A stretch of DNA of 64,000 bases from Propionivibrio sp. (GTDB lineage: Bacteria; Pseudomonadota; Gammaproteobacteria; Burkholderiales; Rhodocyclaceae). Below, piece by piece: positions 49,104 to 59,993 of this stretch. Under the pieces are notes generated by a model that was not told where the DNA came from, searched no databases, and saw only the letters and a list, made by a program, of their open reading frames with translations. Positions within the stretch are counted from its first letter, which is position 1. Every line of letters begins with the position of its first letter. Made by a program: the position numbers and the translations under genes. The stretch spans positions 47,242 through 111,241 of the forward strand of contig NZ_JAPUVO010000124.1 in the NCBI RefSeq assembly GCF_029255185.1. The letters are read 5' to 3'.

Positions 49104-49547
49104 ATGGCCATGGTTGAGAAATCGGTACTGATAGCGCGTTCGTCGCAACAGATGTTTGATCTCGTCGACGCTGTCGAAGACTACCCTGGGTTTTTACCCT
49201 GGTGTAGCCAGACCCGGGTTGAATTCAGGGACGACAAAAAGACAATAGCCACGCTGCACATCAACTATCGGAGCGTCAAGTCACACTTCACCACCGAAAA
49301 CGAGAAGACCGTTCCGCTGAGAATGAGCATCAAGCTGGTTGATGGGCCGTTTCGTCGGCTCGAAGGGCTTTGGTGCTTCAAACCGCTGGCCGAGAATGCC
49401 TGCAAGATTGAATTTTGTCTTTCCTACGAGTTTTCCAGCAAACTGTTCGAAAAGGTCATCGGTCCAGTATTCAGCCAGATTGCCAACACTTTCGTCGACG
49501 CCTTCGTAAGACGCGCCGACGATGTTTATGGGGTATCAAATGCCTGA
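49104..49547 (+). CDS. ratA: RatA / coenzyme-Q-binding START-like protein
   Basis: The 147-residue protein is a START-fold (COQ10) domain: KSVLIARSSQQMFDLVDAVEDYPGFLPWCSQTRV and NCKIEFCLSYEFSSKLFEKVIGPVF patterns. Its eukaryotic relative binds ubiquinone; E. coli RatA blocks 70S assembly in vitro. Either role fits. It overlaps rnfH by eight bases and diverges from smpB, the usual context. Confidence 0.9.
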   Translation: MAMVEKSVLIARSSQQMFDLVDAVEDYPGFLPWCSQTRVEFRDDKKTIATLHINYRSVKSHFTTENEKTVPLRMSIKLVDGPFRRLEGLWCFKPLAENACKIEFCLSYEFSSKLFEKVIGPVFSQIANTFVDAFVRRADDVYGVSNA

Positions 49548-49860
49548 GTCAATCAGCATCGAAGTCGTTTATCCGCTGCCGCAGAAACAGGAGATTTTTG
49601 TCGTCAAGTTGCCTGAGGGGGCAACGGTGCGTCAGGCCATCGAAGCCTCAGGTGTTCTGCAAAAATATCCCGAGATTGATCTGACGAAAAACAAGCTCGG
49701 CGTCTTTGCCAAACTTGCCAAGCCTGATGTGCAGTTGCGCGACAAGGATCGAGTGGAAATCTACCGACCCTTGATAGCCGACCCGAAGGAAGTGCGCAAA
49801 CAAAGAGCGGCAGAAGGCAAGGTCATGAAAAAAGGCGCGGGCGAAGCGGACAGCGAATAA
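49540..49860 (+). CDS. rnfH: RnfH family ubiquitin-like protein
   Basis: The 106-residue protein starts MPESISIEVVYPLPQKQEIF and has the beta-grasp pattern of RnfH (GATVRQAIEASGVLQKYPEIDL, NKLGVFAKLAKPD, DRVEIYRPLIADPKEVRKQRA). The function is unclear; it is paired with ratA in most proteobacteria and was first named from the rnf electron-transport operon. The start overlaps ratA by eight bases; an alternative ATG six codons upstream is less likely. Confidence 0.9.
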   Translation: MPESISIEVVYPLPQKQEIFVVKLPEGATVRQAIEASGVLQKYPEIDLTKNKLGVFAKLAKPDVQLRDKDRVEIYRPLIADPKEVRKQRAAEGKVMKKGAGEADSE

Positions 49861-49883
49861 GGAATAGCGAACTTTCTCTCGCG

Positions 49884-50342
49884 TTACTGCTGCTTGCAGG
49901 TCGATTCTATCAACTGACGCGCTTTGGCAATCTCCTGTTCGCGCTGTGCATCGTCCATGAAATATCGCTCACCCTTGTCGTCACGCAGGCCGACCCGTTC
50001 GCCTGACTCAAGAGCCGCCAACCGGCGACGTGAATTATCACAGGCCTCTTTCATTTCGGCGCTTGCCGCCTGTTCCTTTTTTGTTTTCTCGGCGCTTTCC
50101 TGAGCCTCTTTTTGGCGCTTGCGGAATTCCAGTTCGCGATCAGCCGCTGTTTTCTGAATCGGGCTGCTTGCCGCAGTTGTCTCCGACTCGATTATTCGCT
50201 GTGTGCGGGAAGCACCGATAGGGGGTTTGTCAGAAAAATTGGTTTTGCCTTTTTCATCCTTCCACTCGTAGACTTGGGCATTCACCGCCGTAGCGGCGAT
50301 GATGAGGAAAAGGGCTGCAACAGTAAGGGCAAGGCGGTTCAT
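49884..50342 (-). CDS. Exported DUF4124-type protein
   Basis: The 152-residue protein starts MNRLALTVAALFLIIAATAV and has a cleavable signal (ending NAQ), then VYEWKDEKGKTNFSDKPP, the DUF4124 domain. A charged coiled-coil with many glutamate, lysine and alanine residues follows (about 60-110), then a C-terminal region ending STCKQQ. AGGA before the ATG supports this start. Function is unknown; it is found next to guaB in related bacteria. It converges with rnfH, and its promoter shares the space with guaB. Confidence 0.85.
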   Translation of the reverse strand: MNRLALTVAALFLIIAATAVNAQVYEWKDEKGKTNFSDKPPIGASRTQRIIESETTAASSPIQKTAADRELEFRKRQKEAQESAEKTKKEQAASAEMKEACDNSRRRLAALESGERVGLRDDKGERYFMDDAQREQEIAKARQLIESTCKQQ

Positions 50343-50370
50343 GGTCATCCTGTCTTGACAGAGCATGCTG

Positions 50371-50376
50371 TATAAT
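50371..50376 (+). promoter_or_regulatory. Probable guaB -10 element
   Basis: A perfect TATAAT lies 28 bases before the guaB ATG. TTGACA at 50355-50360 is only ten bases upstream, too close to be its -35, so the -35 of this promoter is weak or the TTGACA serves another start. Confidence 0.4.
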
Positions 50377-50401
50377 ACGTTTTTGTGACCTCGGATTATA
50401 G

Positions 50402-51865
<1,464 letters not shown>

Positions 51866-51883
51866 TCAGTTCCGTGTCCTATG

Positions 51884-51906
51884 GGGCGGCTCGAACAGCC
51901 GCCCTT
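51884..51906 (+). terminator. Hairpin between guaB and guaA
   Basis: GGGCGGCT pairs perfectly with AGCCGCCC around the loop CGAAC and is followed by TTATTC, a weak T-run. It lies 19 bases after the guaB stop and 22 bases before guaA. It may be a partial terminator or an RNA-stability hairpin. Confidence 0.4.
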
Positions 51907-51926
51907 ATTCATTCAAGGTTTGAAAA

Positions 51927-53492
51927 ATGACGCACCAGAAAATACTCATCCTCGATTTTGGCTCGCAGGTTACGCAACTCATTGCCCGTCGTGTGCGCGA
52001 GCAGCAGGTCTATTGCGAACTGCATCCGTTTGACGTGAGCGAAGATCTTGTTCGTGAATTCAATCCGCAGGGCATCATCCTGTCCGGTGGGCCAAACTCG
52101 GTGTATGAGGCCGAGGGATGGCGTGCGCCGCAGGTGGTGTTTGAACTGGGTGTGCCGGTGCTGGGTATCTGCTACGGCATGCAAACCATGGCGCAGCAAC
52201 TGGGCGGAAAGGTCGAGAGCTCGGGCAAGCGTGAATTTGGCTACGCGCAGATCCGTGCGCGTGGGCATTCTGAGTTGTTCAATGGCGTCCAGGACCGAAC
52301 CAACGACGAGGGCCACGGTCTGCTCGACGTGTGGATGAGTCACGGCGACAAGGTCACCGAGCTGCCCGCGGGATTCAAGGTCATCGCCAGCAGCGAATCA
52401 TGTTCGATCGCTGCCATGGCCGACGAGTCACGCAAATTCTACGCTGTCCAGTTTCACCCGGAGGTCACGCACACGCTCAAGGGCAAAGAGATGTTCGCCC
52501 ATTTCGTGCATCAGATCTGCGGCTGTGGTCATGACTGGAACATGCCGGATTACGTGAACGAAGCCATCGACAAGGTACGCGCCCAGGTCGGCACGCAGGA
52601 AGTCATTCTCGGCCTCTCCGGCGGTGTTGATTCCTCGGTCGTTGCCGCGCTGCTGCATCGCGCCATCGGTGATCAACTGACCTGCGTCTTCGTCGATAAC
52701 GGCCTGCTGCGTCTGAACGAAGCCGAACAAGTCATGAAAACCTTTGCCAGCAACCTCGGCGTCAAAGTCATTCACGTTGATGCGTGCGATCAGTTCATGA
52801 GGCATCTAAAGGGTGTTTCCGAGCCGGAAGCCAAGCGCAAGATCATCGGTCGTGAGTTTGTCGAGGTGTTTCAGGCCGAATCGAAAAAGCTGGCTAATGC
52901 AAAATGGCTGGCGCAAGGCACAATTTACCCGGACGTCATCGAGTCGGCTGGCAGCAAGACCAAGAAGGCGCACACGATCAAGAGCCACCACAACGTAGGC
53001 GGCCTGCCCGAAACGCTCAAGCTCAAACTGCTCGAACCCCTGCGCGAGCTATTCAAAGACGAAGTCCGTGAACTCGGCATCGCGCTCGGGCTGCCGCATG
53101 ACATGGTTTTCCGCCATCCCTTCCCCGGTCCGGGCCTTGGCGTTCGCATCCTGGGCGAGGTGAAGCATGAATTTGCCGACCTGTTGCGCCGTGCCGACGC
53201 CATTTTCATTGACGAACTGCGTGCTGCCGGCTGGTACGAAAAAACCAGCCAGGCCTTTGCTGTTTTCCTGCCGGTAAAAAGCGTTGGCGTCATGGGCGAT
53301 GGGCGGACCTATGAATACGTCGTTGCCTTGCGTGCAGTGGACACCCAGGACTTCATGACCGCTCATTGGTCCGAACTGCCACACAGCCTGCTCGGCAAGG
53401 TCTCCAATCGCATTATCAACGAAGTGCGCGGAATCAACCGGGTGGTCTACGACATTTCAGGAAAGCCACCGGCGACCATTGAGTGGGAGTGA
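51927..53492 (+). CDS. guaA: GMP synthase (glutamine-hydrolysing)
   Basis: GuaA aminates XMP to GMP using glutamine and ATP. The 521-residue protein has a class I glutaminase domain (about 5-200), with the nucleophile cysteine in [10 protein letters not shown] and the QFHPEVTHT histidine-glutamate pair, a PP-loop ATPase ([14 protein letters not shown]) and the C-terminal dimerisation domain ending PPATIEWE. Length and order are normal. The 110 bases after it hold no gene I can support before the transposase remnant. Confidence 0.97.
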   Translation: MTHQKILILDFGSQVTQLIARRVREQQVYCELHPFDVSEDLVREFNPQGIILSGGPNSVYEAEGWRAPQVVFELGVPVLGICYGMQTMAQQLGGKVESSGKREFGYAQIRARGHSELFNGVQDRTNDEGHGLLDVWMSHGDKVTELPAGFKVIASSESCSIAAMADESRKFYAVQFHPEVTHTLKGKEMFAHFVHQICGCGHDWNMPDYVNEAIDKVRAQVGTQEVILGLSGGVDSSVVAALLHRAIGDQLTCVFVDNGLLRLNEAEQVMKTFASNLGVKVIHVDACDQFMRHLKGVSEPEAKRKIIGREFVEVFQAESKKLANAKWLAQGTIYPDVIESAGSKTKKAHTIKSHHNVGGLPETLKLKLLEPLRELFKDEVRELGIALGLPHDMVFRHPFPGPGLGVRILGEVKHEFADLLRRADAIFIDELRAAGWYEKTSQAFAVFLPVKSVGVMGDGRTYEYVVALRAVDTQDFMTAHWSELPHSLLGKVSNRIINEVRGINRVVYDISGKPPATIEWE

Positions 53493-53603
53493 TTTTATGT
53501 CTGGCAACATGTGACACCACCACGCACCGTTTTTTTATGGCATGGGGATGGTGCCCCAATTACTTAGCGCGCCGTGCCTCGCCTGACGTGCGTGGAGCTG
53601 ATG

Positions 53604-53744
53604 TCAAGTTTGAAGCGCAACACTGTGATGGATGCTGGAAGCATCAGGGGATTGGGGCGTTAAGTTGTTCGTCAGCCAGAAGAGTGGCGAAGACCTCTCT
53701 GGGGGTCTGATAGCCGAGGATGCCCCTTCAGGCTTTCTTCCTGC
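53604..53744 (-). pseudogene. Remnant of an IS30-like transposase C-terminus
   Basis: On the minus strand the frame SRKKA*RGILGYQTPREVFA (the asterisk is a stop), then TLLADEQLNAPIP and, after a frame change, ASSIHHSVALQT stop, matches the ends of IS30-type transposases, which have a KxLGyxTPxEVF motif and close on a short VAL-rich tail. Two stops and the frameshift show it is dead. It lies at the 3' end of the next gene on the same strand, whose last codons run into it. No inverted-repeat end was found. Confidence 0.65.
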
Positions 53745-54644
53745 TCAGCCGGGCAGTGGAGCCGGCGTCATCGGAGCCCAGCCGGTTTTTAGATAGGTTT
53801 CACACCGCTCAATATATTCACGTGTGCTCTTGGGCATTGGTGTGCGAGCACGGGCAATATAGAAAATCAAATCGCGTCCGCTTCGGATGAGTTGCAGGCC
53901 ATCCGAAAGGTTGTGCTGGTGGGCCTCGTTGCTGGTGGGGACGTGCGCTTGCGGGGCAAAGTTGGCGAGCCGCTCTGCCGCCGTGACCAATAGCGCCCAA
54001 GTGTCGAAAATGTCCGGATCGGTGCGCAGGGTTTCCGTCTTGATCTTGGCGGCATGGGCAAAGTCACGAATCGACGCTTCGATGTTTGAAAAGGCGGGAA
54101 TTTGGGTGCAATTGGCAACCATCGCCTCAGCGATCCGGTCGATATCACGCATGCTCTGGCCGATCTTGATATAGCGGCTTTCGAAGAAATCTTCGACCGG
54201 AATCGAAAAGGCGCGGAAGGGCTCGCCCCAGAGTTCGTCTATTCCCTCCTCGCCACTGCGATGGAGCACAAAGCGCCCCAGTCCCATGGCGTCGAGCAAA
54301 CATTGGCCGCATTCGCGCATCAGCGCGTCATCGCTATTGATTTGCACGCCATCGGATTGCAAATCGACCAACTTTCTGAATATGTCGGTCGCCCGGTTAA
54401 ACAGCGCACCGGCCAGCATGGCGCCTTTTACCCGCCGCCGGGACGGATCTGTTTCTGACTGATAGCTCTGCCGTGCCTCGGTCAGGCGGGTGCCAGGAAT
54501 GTTGAGGCCATGCTCAGTGTGGTTGAATAGGCGACGGGTCAGCGCTTCAATCAGGCGTTTCTTGGCTTCCAGCGAGTCAGCGGGAACCGGGTAAGTTTTG
54601 ATCCAGTAACCATCATAAAACACCCGCTCCTGCTCACCGATCAT
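53745..54644 (-). CDS. Conserved hypothetical protein, 299 residues
   Basis: I do not recognise this protein. It has no membrane segment or signal. The sequence is mostly helical: RLIEALTRRLFNHTEHGLNI, then GAMLAGALFNRATDIFRKLV, GQCLLDAMGLGRF, DFAHAAKIKTETLR and EYIERCETYLKTGW, which suggests an alpha-helical bundle. The stop falls at the edge of an IS30-like remnant, so the natural C-terminus may be altered. A 24- or 25-codon frame with an ATGA overlap lies just upstream. GC and codon use look slightly unlike the guaA region. Confidence 0.6.
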   Translation of the reverse strand: MIGEQERVFYDGYWIKTYPVPADSLEAKKRLIEALTRRLFNHTEHGLNIPGTRLTEARQSYQSETDPSRRRVKGAMLAGALFNRATDIFRKLVDLQSDGVQINSDDALMRECGQCLLDAMGLGRFVLHRSGEEGIDELWGEPFRAFSIPVEDFFESRYIKIGQSMRDIDRIAEAMVANCTQIPAFSNIEASIRDFAHAAKIKTETLRTDPDIFDTWALLVTAAERLANFAPQAHVPTSNEAHQHNLSDGLQLIRSGRDLIFYIARARTPMPKSTREYIERCETYLKTGWAPMTPAPLPG

Positions 54645-54899
54645 GCGCCGGGTTCCTTCGGGGGGCGTTCATCACACTGTGGTTTGTGTTTCAAGGAGTG
54701 TACGTTGCTCATCATGGGCGGCTTATTAATAAACAGACTCTTGTCAAGCAAGAAGCATGCAAACTTCCCCTGTTTTTTAACAGATTGAATTAATGGGGAA
54801 TTAAAAAAACGGGGGGTGGACTTAGTGACGTAAACCGCCATTTTTCGGTGCGCGGTGCCATTTTTTGTGCGCCGCTTCGTATCAAATGGCTACCTCACT

Positions 54900-57044
54900 T
54901 CAGTACAAACGCCAAGCGTGAAAGCGTTTGACCCAAGCCAGCAGTTGTTGTGGCGCGTGAGCTTTTTTCCAGTTGCCAGCGACATATTTGTTGGCTTCGG
55001 CCAGCGTCGGGTAGATGTGGATGGTGCCGAGAATCTTGTTCAGTCCGATGCCGTGGCGCATGGCCAGGACGTATTCGGCGATTAGCTCACCGGCATGTTC
55101 GCCAACCAATGTCACGCCGAGAATTTTGTCCTTGCCGGGTACGGTGAGTACCTTGATGAAGCCATGCGCTTCGCCGTCGGCAATCGCTCGGTCGAGATCG
55201 CTGATGTCATAGCGCGTTACTTCATAGGGGATGTTACGTTCCTGCGCTTCGAGTTCATTGAGTCCGACGTGCGCGACTTCGGGTTCGATGAAGGTCGCCC
55301 ACGGAATCACCGAGTAGTCGGTGCGGAATTTTTTCCAAGGGTCGAACAGCGCATTGACCGCCGCGTACCAAGCCTGGTGGGCAGCGGTATGGGTGAACTG
55401 GAAGGGCCCGGCAACATCGCCGGCGGCGTAGATATTGGGGAAGCTGGTCTGTAGGAATTCGTTGGTGGCTAGGGTTCGACTGGCGTTGATGCCCAGCGCT
55501 TCAAGGCCGTAGCCCTGGAGATTGGCGAGGCGACCGACGGCAACGAGCAGGGCGTCGAAAGGGATGCGCACGTCCTGCCCCTGGTGATCAGCGATCAGGA
55601 TTTTTTCGCCGTCCTCGATAATGAAGCGTGTGGCCTGGTGTTCGACCAGGACCTCGATGCCCTCATCGCGAAAGCGCTGCATCACCAGGTCAGAGACTTC
55701 CGGGTCTTCGCGCATCAGTAGGCGCGGCGCCATTTCCACCTGCGTGACCTTGGCGCCAAAGCGGGCGAAGGCTTGCGTCAGTTCCGAGCCAATCGGGCCA
55801 CCACCGAGAACGACCAGCCGCCTGGGCAGTTCGCGCAGTTCCCAGACCGTGTCGGAGGTGAAATAGCCGACTGCTTCGATTCCTGGAATCGGAGGAACGA
55901 AAGGGCGCGCGCCGGTGGCGATGACAATGCTGCGTGCTGACAGTTGCTGGCGTTCGCCATTGTTGTGGACAATGTCCACCTCCCACGGTGAAACCAGCGT
56001 CGCCGCGCCGGCTATGACCTCGACGCCAAGGCCGGTATAGCGTTCGGCCGAGTCATGCGGCGCCACGGTGGTGATGACTTGTTGCACGCGTTGCATAACC
56101 TCGGCAAAGTCAAACTCAGCCCTCGCTTCGCGGATGCCGAACTCCGGCGCGCGCTGTATGTGCGAGAGCAGTTTGGCCGAGCGAATCAGTGCCTTGGACG
56201 GAATGCAGCCGGTGTTCAGGCAGTCTCCGCCAAGTTTGTGCTTCTCGATCAGCGTGACGCTGGCTTTTACCGCGGCGGCGATGTAGGCAGTAACCAGACC
56301 AGCCGAGCCACCACCGATAACGATCAGGTTGCGCTCGAAGCGTGCCGGTTTCTGCCAGCCGACATAGACTTTCTTTGCGGCAACAAGCCCAACGACTTTT
56401 TTGGCAAGCAGCGGGAAGACGCCGAGCAGAGCAAAGGAGCCGAGCAGGGCGGGTGAGAGAATTCCCGAAAGGCTGTCGATTTTTGCCAATTGCGTTCCGG
56501 CGTACACGTAGGCCAGGGTGCCGGCCAGCATCCCGATCTGGCTGACCCAGTAGAAGGTCAGCGTCCTGATTGGCGTCAGCCCCATCAGCAGGTTGATGAC
56601 GAAGAAGGGGAAAGCCGGAACCAGGCGCAGCGTAAACAGATAAAACCCGCCTTCTTTTTCGACCCCGGCATTGATCGCGTGCAGCCGGTCGCCGAAATGC
56701 TGCTGTACCCACTCGCGCAGCAGAAAACGCGAAGCCAGGAAGGCTAGCGTGGCGCCCAGCGACGAGGCAAAGGACACCAGTAGTAGCCCCCAGAGCAGGC
56801 CGAAGACGGCGCCGCCGACCAGCGTCATGACCGCCGCGCCAGGCAGAGACAAGGCGGTGACAACGACGTAGGCGGCGAAGTAGATCAGCGTTGCCGTCAT
56901 CGGTTGCGCTGACCGCCAGGTCTCGATCGCCGCTTGCCGGCTCTTGAAATAATCGAGGCTAAGAAAGTGCCCGAGATCGAAAGCAAAATAGCTCGAAATC
57001 AGGCCAAGCAGCGCGGCAATCAGGAGCAGTCGTTGGGCGTTCAT
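54900..57044 (-). CDS. TVP38/DedA-type membrane domain fused to flavin pyridine-nucleotide disulfide oxidoreductase
   Basis: The 714-residue protein has two parts. Residues 1-220 form a membrane domain with six or so helices and the TVP38/SNARE-associated core, with AAVMTLVGGAVFGLLWG and FTLRLVPAFPFFVINLLMGL. Residues 235-700 form an FAD disulfide reductase like mercuric or dihydrolipoyl reductase: IVIGGGSAGL, the redox pair C275-C280 in GGDCLNTGCIPSKAL, and FAD-binding YAAGDVAG. The C-terminal dimerisation domain ends with HIYPTLAEANKYVAG. It lies 68 bases downstream of the arsS stop, on the same strand. No NmerA domain is present, so mercury is not its likely substrate. Confidence 0.87.
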   Translation of the reverse strand: MNAQRLLLIAALLGLISSYFAFDLGHFLSLDYFKSRQAAIETWRSAQPMTATLIYFAAYVVVTALSLPGAAVMTLVGGAVFGLLWGLLLVSFASSLGATLAFLASRFLLREWVQQHFGDRLHAINAGVEKEGGFYLFTLRLVPAFPFFVINLLMGLTPIRTLTFYWVSQIGMLAGTLAYVYAGTQLAKIDSLSGILSPALLGSFALLGVFPLLAKKVVGLVAAKKVYVGWQKPARFERNLIVIGGGSAGLVTAYIAAAVKASVTLIEKHKLGGDCLNTGCIPSKALIRSAKLLSHIQRAPEFGIREARAEFDFAEVMQRVQQVITTVAPHDSAERYTGLGVEVIAGAATLVSPWEVDIVHNNGERQQLSARSIVIATGARPFVPPIPGIEAVGYFTSDTVWELRELPRRLVVLGGGPIGSELTQAFARFGAKVTQVEMAPRLLMREDPEVSDLVMQRFRDEGIEVLVEHQATRFIIEDGEKILIADHQGQDVRIPFDALLVAVGRLANLQGYGLEALGINASRTLATNEFLQTSFPNIYAAGDVAGPFQFTHTAAHQAWYAAVNALFDPWKKFRTDYSVIPWATFIEPEVAHVGLNELEAQERNIPYEVTRYDISDLDRAIADGEAHGFIKVLTVPGKDKILGVTLVGEHAGELIAEYVLAMRHGIGLNKILGTIHIYPTLAEANKYVAGNWKKAHAPQQLLAWVKRFHAWRLY

Positions 57045-57112
57045 TGGATTCCCTATGTGGATCGGCCTTCAGGCCGACGGGGCATGGGCTTGCCGCGCGT
57101 TCGATGGTGCAA

Positions 57113-58123
57113 TCAGGCCCGTAGTGTCCCCTTGCAGTTCGGCGCAGCGACGGTTTCATTACCCAGTGCCCCACCGCAACTGGAGCCCTGTCCCGCAGTG
57201 CAACCATAGCAATGGTCGGCAACGCGAATGAGGTGGTCGTCGATTGCCTCACCACACACTTCACTGATATGCAGGCGGGGGCGGCCGGCTAGAGTCATTG
57301 GCAGGCCCAGTTGCTGATTGAAATCGCAGTCGTAGAGATAACCCTGCCAATCGACCGAGAGCAGATTTAGACACATCACATGCTCAAGGTTTTCATCGCG
57401 GTGCGTGCTGCGCAGCAACTGCATGTAGCTGTTGAACTGCCCCTTGGAGACGAGCATCGAGCCGAAGCGCTGGATCGGCATATTGGTCAGCGTGAACAAC
57501 TGGTTGAAGACGATGCCGAATTCCTGCCCCAGATGCGCCTTGTAGGCCGTTTCCAGCGGCCCCTGCGCTGGCGGCAGGCTGGGGCCCTGCGGGTTGAAGA
57601 CGAGATTTAAGATCAGATTGCTCTCCGGATCGCCATAACCGAGTGCATTCAAACGCTTTAGCCCCTTGATACTGGCCTTGAATGTGCCTTTGCCGCGCTG
57701 CTTATCGACGTTCTCCTCAAGATAGCAGGGCAGCGAAGCGACGATTTCAACACGGTGCGCGGCGAGAAACGCTGCCATGTCAGCAAAGCCTGGTTCTTCA
57801 AGGATGGTCAGGTTGCAACGGTCGATGACTTTGAGCCCGCGACGGCGCGCGGCGACAACCAGAGAGCGGAAGTTGGGGTTCATTTCCGGCGCACCTCCAG
57901 TCAGATCGAGTATCTTGACCTCCGGGCTGGCGGCAATGAAGTCAATCAGGGAGTCGATCGTTTCACTGCTCATCTCTTCCTTGCGCTGCGGTCCGGCATT
58001 GACATGACAATGCAGACAGCTCTGGTTGCAGCGGTAGCCGAGGTTGACCTGAAGAATTTCGACCTTGCGCCTTTTTAGTACCGGGAAGTCTGTTTTTACG
58101 AGAAGCGGCAAGATAGCATGCAT
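57113..58123 (-). CDS. arsS: Arsenosugar biosynthesis radical SAM protein ArsS
   Basis: The 336-residue protein has a radical SAM core with the cluster motif C32, C36, C39 (RCNQSCLHCHVNAGP), DLTGGAPEMNP (SAM binding) and a C-terminal DUF3641-type domain with CLNLLSVDWQGYLYDCDFNQQLGLP and HCYGCTAGQGSSCGG. This combination marks ArsS, which transfers the adenosyl-derived group to a methylated arsenic compound in arsenosugar synthesis. The TVP38-reductase gene follows on the same strand; no arsM is in view. Arsenic chemistry is from family knowledge. Confidence 0.85.
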   Translation of the reverse strand: MHAILPLLVKTDFPVLKRRKVEILQVNLGYRCNQSCLHCHVNAGPQRKEEMSSETIDSLIDFIAASPEVKILDLTGGAPEMNPNFRSLVVAARRRGLKVIDRCNLTILEEPGFADMAAFLAAHRVEIVASLPCYLEENVDKQRGKGTFKASIKGLKRLNALGYGDPESNLILNLVFNPQGPSLPPAQGPLETAYKAHLGQEFGIVFNQLFTLTNMPIQRFGSMLVSKGQFNSYMQLLRSTHRDENLEHVMCLNLLSVDWQGYLYDCDFNQQLGLPMTLAGRPRLHISEVCGEAIDDHLIRVADHCYGCTAGQGSSCGGALGNETVAAPNCKGTLRA

Positions 58124-58277
58124 GGTTGATTGGCTTTATGGTGGATCGTAGAGCCTAGGTCGGTAGCGGGAAGGATTTCCTTACAGTTTATTTCCAATCT
58201 GCTCTTTCAATTGCCAGAGCGGTAATTAAAGCGCAAACTGACGCTCTTTTTATTTATAGCACTATGGGGATATCCAG

Positions 58278-58553
58278 ATGAACGCATCCATTCTTAAATA
58301 TCTGAGAGCCAACGGCGAGCAACTCGACGCCGATATCGCGCTGGCGCTTGACATCCCGATGGCACAATTGAAGGTACAGGTCGCTCAACTCTCGGCCTCA
58401 GGCGACGTGATTTGCTGCAAGGTGACACGTTTCATTGATGGCAAGAAAATCGAAGGCACCAGTTGCCGCCTGTCCTGCGATTTACCGGCGCCAGCGCGCG
58501 GACGCAAGCCCGGCGTAAAAAAAGACCCCAGCACCGAAAAGTTTCCGGAATAA
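58278..58553 (+). CDS. Small winged-helix-like protein
   Basis: I recognise no named family. The 91-residue protein has an N-terminal helix-turn-helix pattern (MNASILKYLRANGEQLDADI, ALALDIPMAQLKVQVAQLSASGDVI), then a wing-like strand pair CCKVTRFIDGKKIEGTSCRL, and a basic tail APARGRKPGVKKDPS. This fits a small DNA-binding protein. It is alone on the plus strand, divergent from arsS and convergent with nhaD. Regulation of arsS is possible but unproven. A GGGGAT ribosome-type site lies close to the start. Confidence 0.6.
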   Translation: MNASILKYLRANGEQLDADIALALDIPMAQLKVQVAQLSASGDVICCKVTRFIDGKKIEGTSCRLSCDLPAPARGRKPGVKKDPSTEKFPE

Positions 58554-58591
58554 TTCTGCGTCGCATGACGCACTGGCGGCGCGTTCGCTCA

Positions 58592-59941
58592 TTATTTGGC
58601 CACCGGCTTCCCGTCGGGCACATGACTTTCTACCTGCACGCTGCCACTGGTCTTGTGTGCTACGTCCGGATGCCAGCCAAGCGTAGCGTAGAGGATGACG
58701 AAACCGACCACATAGGCGAGGGCGACGTGCCAGCCGTGGCGCAGCCAGTTGGCGACCGACTTGGCTTCCGGATACATATTCGAGAGCGCTACGCCGGCCG
58801 ATGAACCAAACCAGATCATCGAACCGCCAAAGCCAACAGCATAGGCCAGGAAGCCCCAGTCGTAGCCACCCTGCTTGAGCGCCAGCGCAGTGAGCGGAAT
58901 ATTGTCGAATACCGCCGAGACAAAGCCGAGGCTGAGCGCGGCCAGCGCCGAGGCCGTTGGCAGTTTTTCGACCGGCATCATCGACGCACAGGTGACCAGC
59001 GAGAGCAAGAAGATCGTTCCCTTGAAGGTTTCCGGCAACACTTCCCAGTCCGGGCGGCGTACCGAAATCGAAAGCAGGATTGCCGCCCATACGCCAACGC
59101 CGATGAAAGGGAAGAGGTCTGCGAACTGGTTGAACTTCACATTGATGACGACGTTGGTGACGATGGCGAAGATCAGGATCAGCGCAACGATGCCGACCCG
59201 AGCCTTGTCGACTCGGGCGTGACTATTGGCATGCTTGATGATCGGCGAATAGGCATGCTGCTGCTTGGCGCCAAAATAGGCGGTGATACACAGTGCGGGT
59301 ATGGCGGCGGCATAGGCATCAAATACGGTAATCGGGCTAACGCCGTCGATCCACATCATTGTCGTTGTCGTATCGCCGACCACTGAGCCCGAGCCACCGG
59401 CGTTCGAGGCGGCAACAATCGCCGCCAGAAAACCGACATGGACCTTGGCCTTGAACAACTGGTGCGCCATGGCGCCGCCGATCAGCGCGGCGGCGATATT
59501 GTCGAGGAAGCTGGACAGTACGAAGACCATCACCAGCATGACGAAGCCGCCTTTCCAGTCGTCAGGCAAGTACTTGGGCAGGATGGCCGGAACGTGGCTC
59601 TTTTCGAAGTGGCGCGAGAGCAGGGCAAAACCCATCAGCAGGCAGAAGAGGTTGGCCAGCACCACCCATTCGTGTTGGAAGTGTCCGGCCAGTCCTGCCA
59701 TGCCGTCGCCGGTCTTGAAGCCGGTGAAGATGAGCTTGTACAGGGTGATCGTCAGCAGGCCGGTAAGGCCGACGTAGAGCGTGTAGTTGTGAAACAGTGC
59801 GACGCCGAGCAGGGTCAGCGCGAAGAGGATGAAATCAAGGGGGATGCCGGCAACCATGACCAACTCACCAGCCCAGGCGGGGAGGGCAATCATGGACAAG
59901 ACGAGCGCTGCAACCCAGGCGCGGGCAAACGGGGTGGTCAT
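58592..59941 (-). CDS. NhaD-type sodium:proton antiporter
   Basis: The 449-residue protein has a signal-like start (MTTPFARAWVAALVLSMIAL) and ten or more membrane helices. ASNAGGSGSVVGDTTTTMMW, between helices, matches the NhaD motif N-A-G-G-x-x-x-x-G-D-x-T-T-T-M-x-W, and FGGSMIWFGSSAGVALSN is near the end. NhaD antiporters exchange Na+ or Li+ for H+ at the inner membrane. The start has GAGGAG six bases upstream; a longer open frame before it is not membrane-like. The two codons before its stop mark the convergence with the small winged-helix gene. Confidence 0.88.
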   Translation of the reverse strand: MTTPFARAWVAALVLSMIALPAWAGELVMVAGIPLDFILFALTLLGVALFHNYTLYVGLTGLLTITLYKLIFTGFKTGDGMAGLAGHFQHEWVVLANLFCLLMGFALLSRHFEKSHVPAILPKYLPDDWKGGFVMLVMVFVLSSFLDNIAAALIGGAMAHQLFKAKVHVGFLAAIVAASNAGGSGSVVGDTTTTMMWIDGVSPITVFDAYAAAIPALCITAYFGAKQQHAYSPIIKHANSHARVDKARVGIVALILIFAIVTNVVINVKFNQFADLFPFIGVGVWAAILLSISVRRPDWEVLPETFKGTIFLLSLVTCASMMPVEKLPTASALAALSLGFVSAVFDNIPLTALALKQGGYDWGFLAYAVGFGGSMIWFGSSAGVALSNMYPEAKSVANWLRHGWHVALAYVVGFVILYATLGWHPDVAHKTSGSVQVESHVPDGKPVAK

Positions 59942-59993
59942 CAAAAGCTCCTCGAAAGTTGTGCGGAATTCTAACCGCAAATTCGGTGTGGGT

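Noticed and set aside
50355-50376. TTGACA followed by TATAAT ahead of guaB read as a full promoter
   Set aside because: The spacer is only ten bases, too short for a sigma-70 pair; only the -10 was retained.
54641-54715. Small minus-strand frame (24 or 25 codons) with an ATGA overlap to the unknown protein
   Set aside because: No ribosome site was seen and the sequence is not like any known peptide; kept only as a note.
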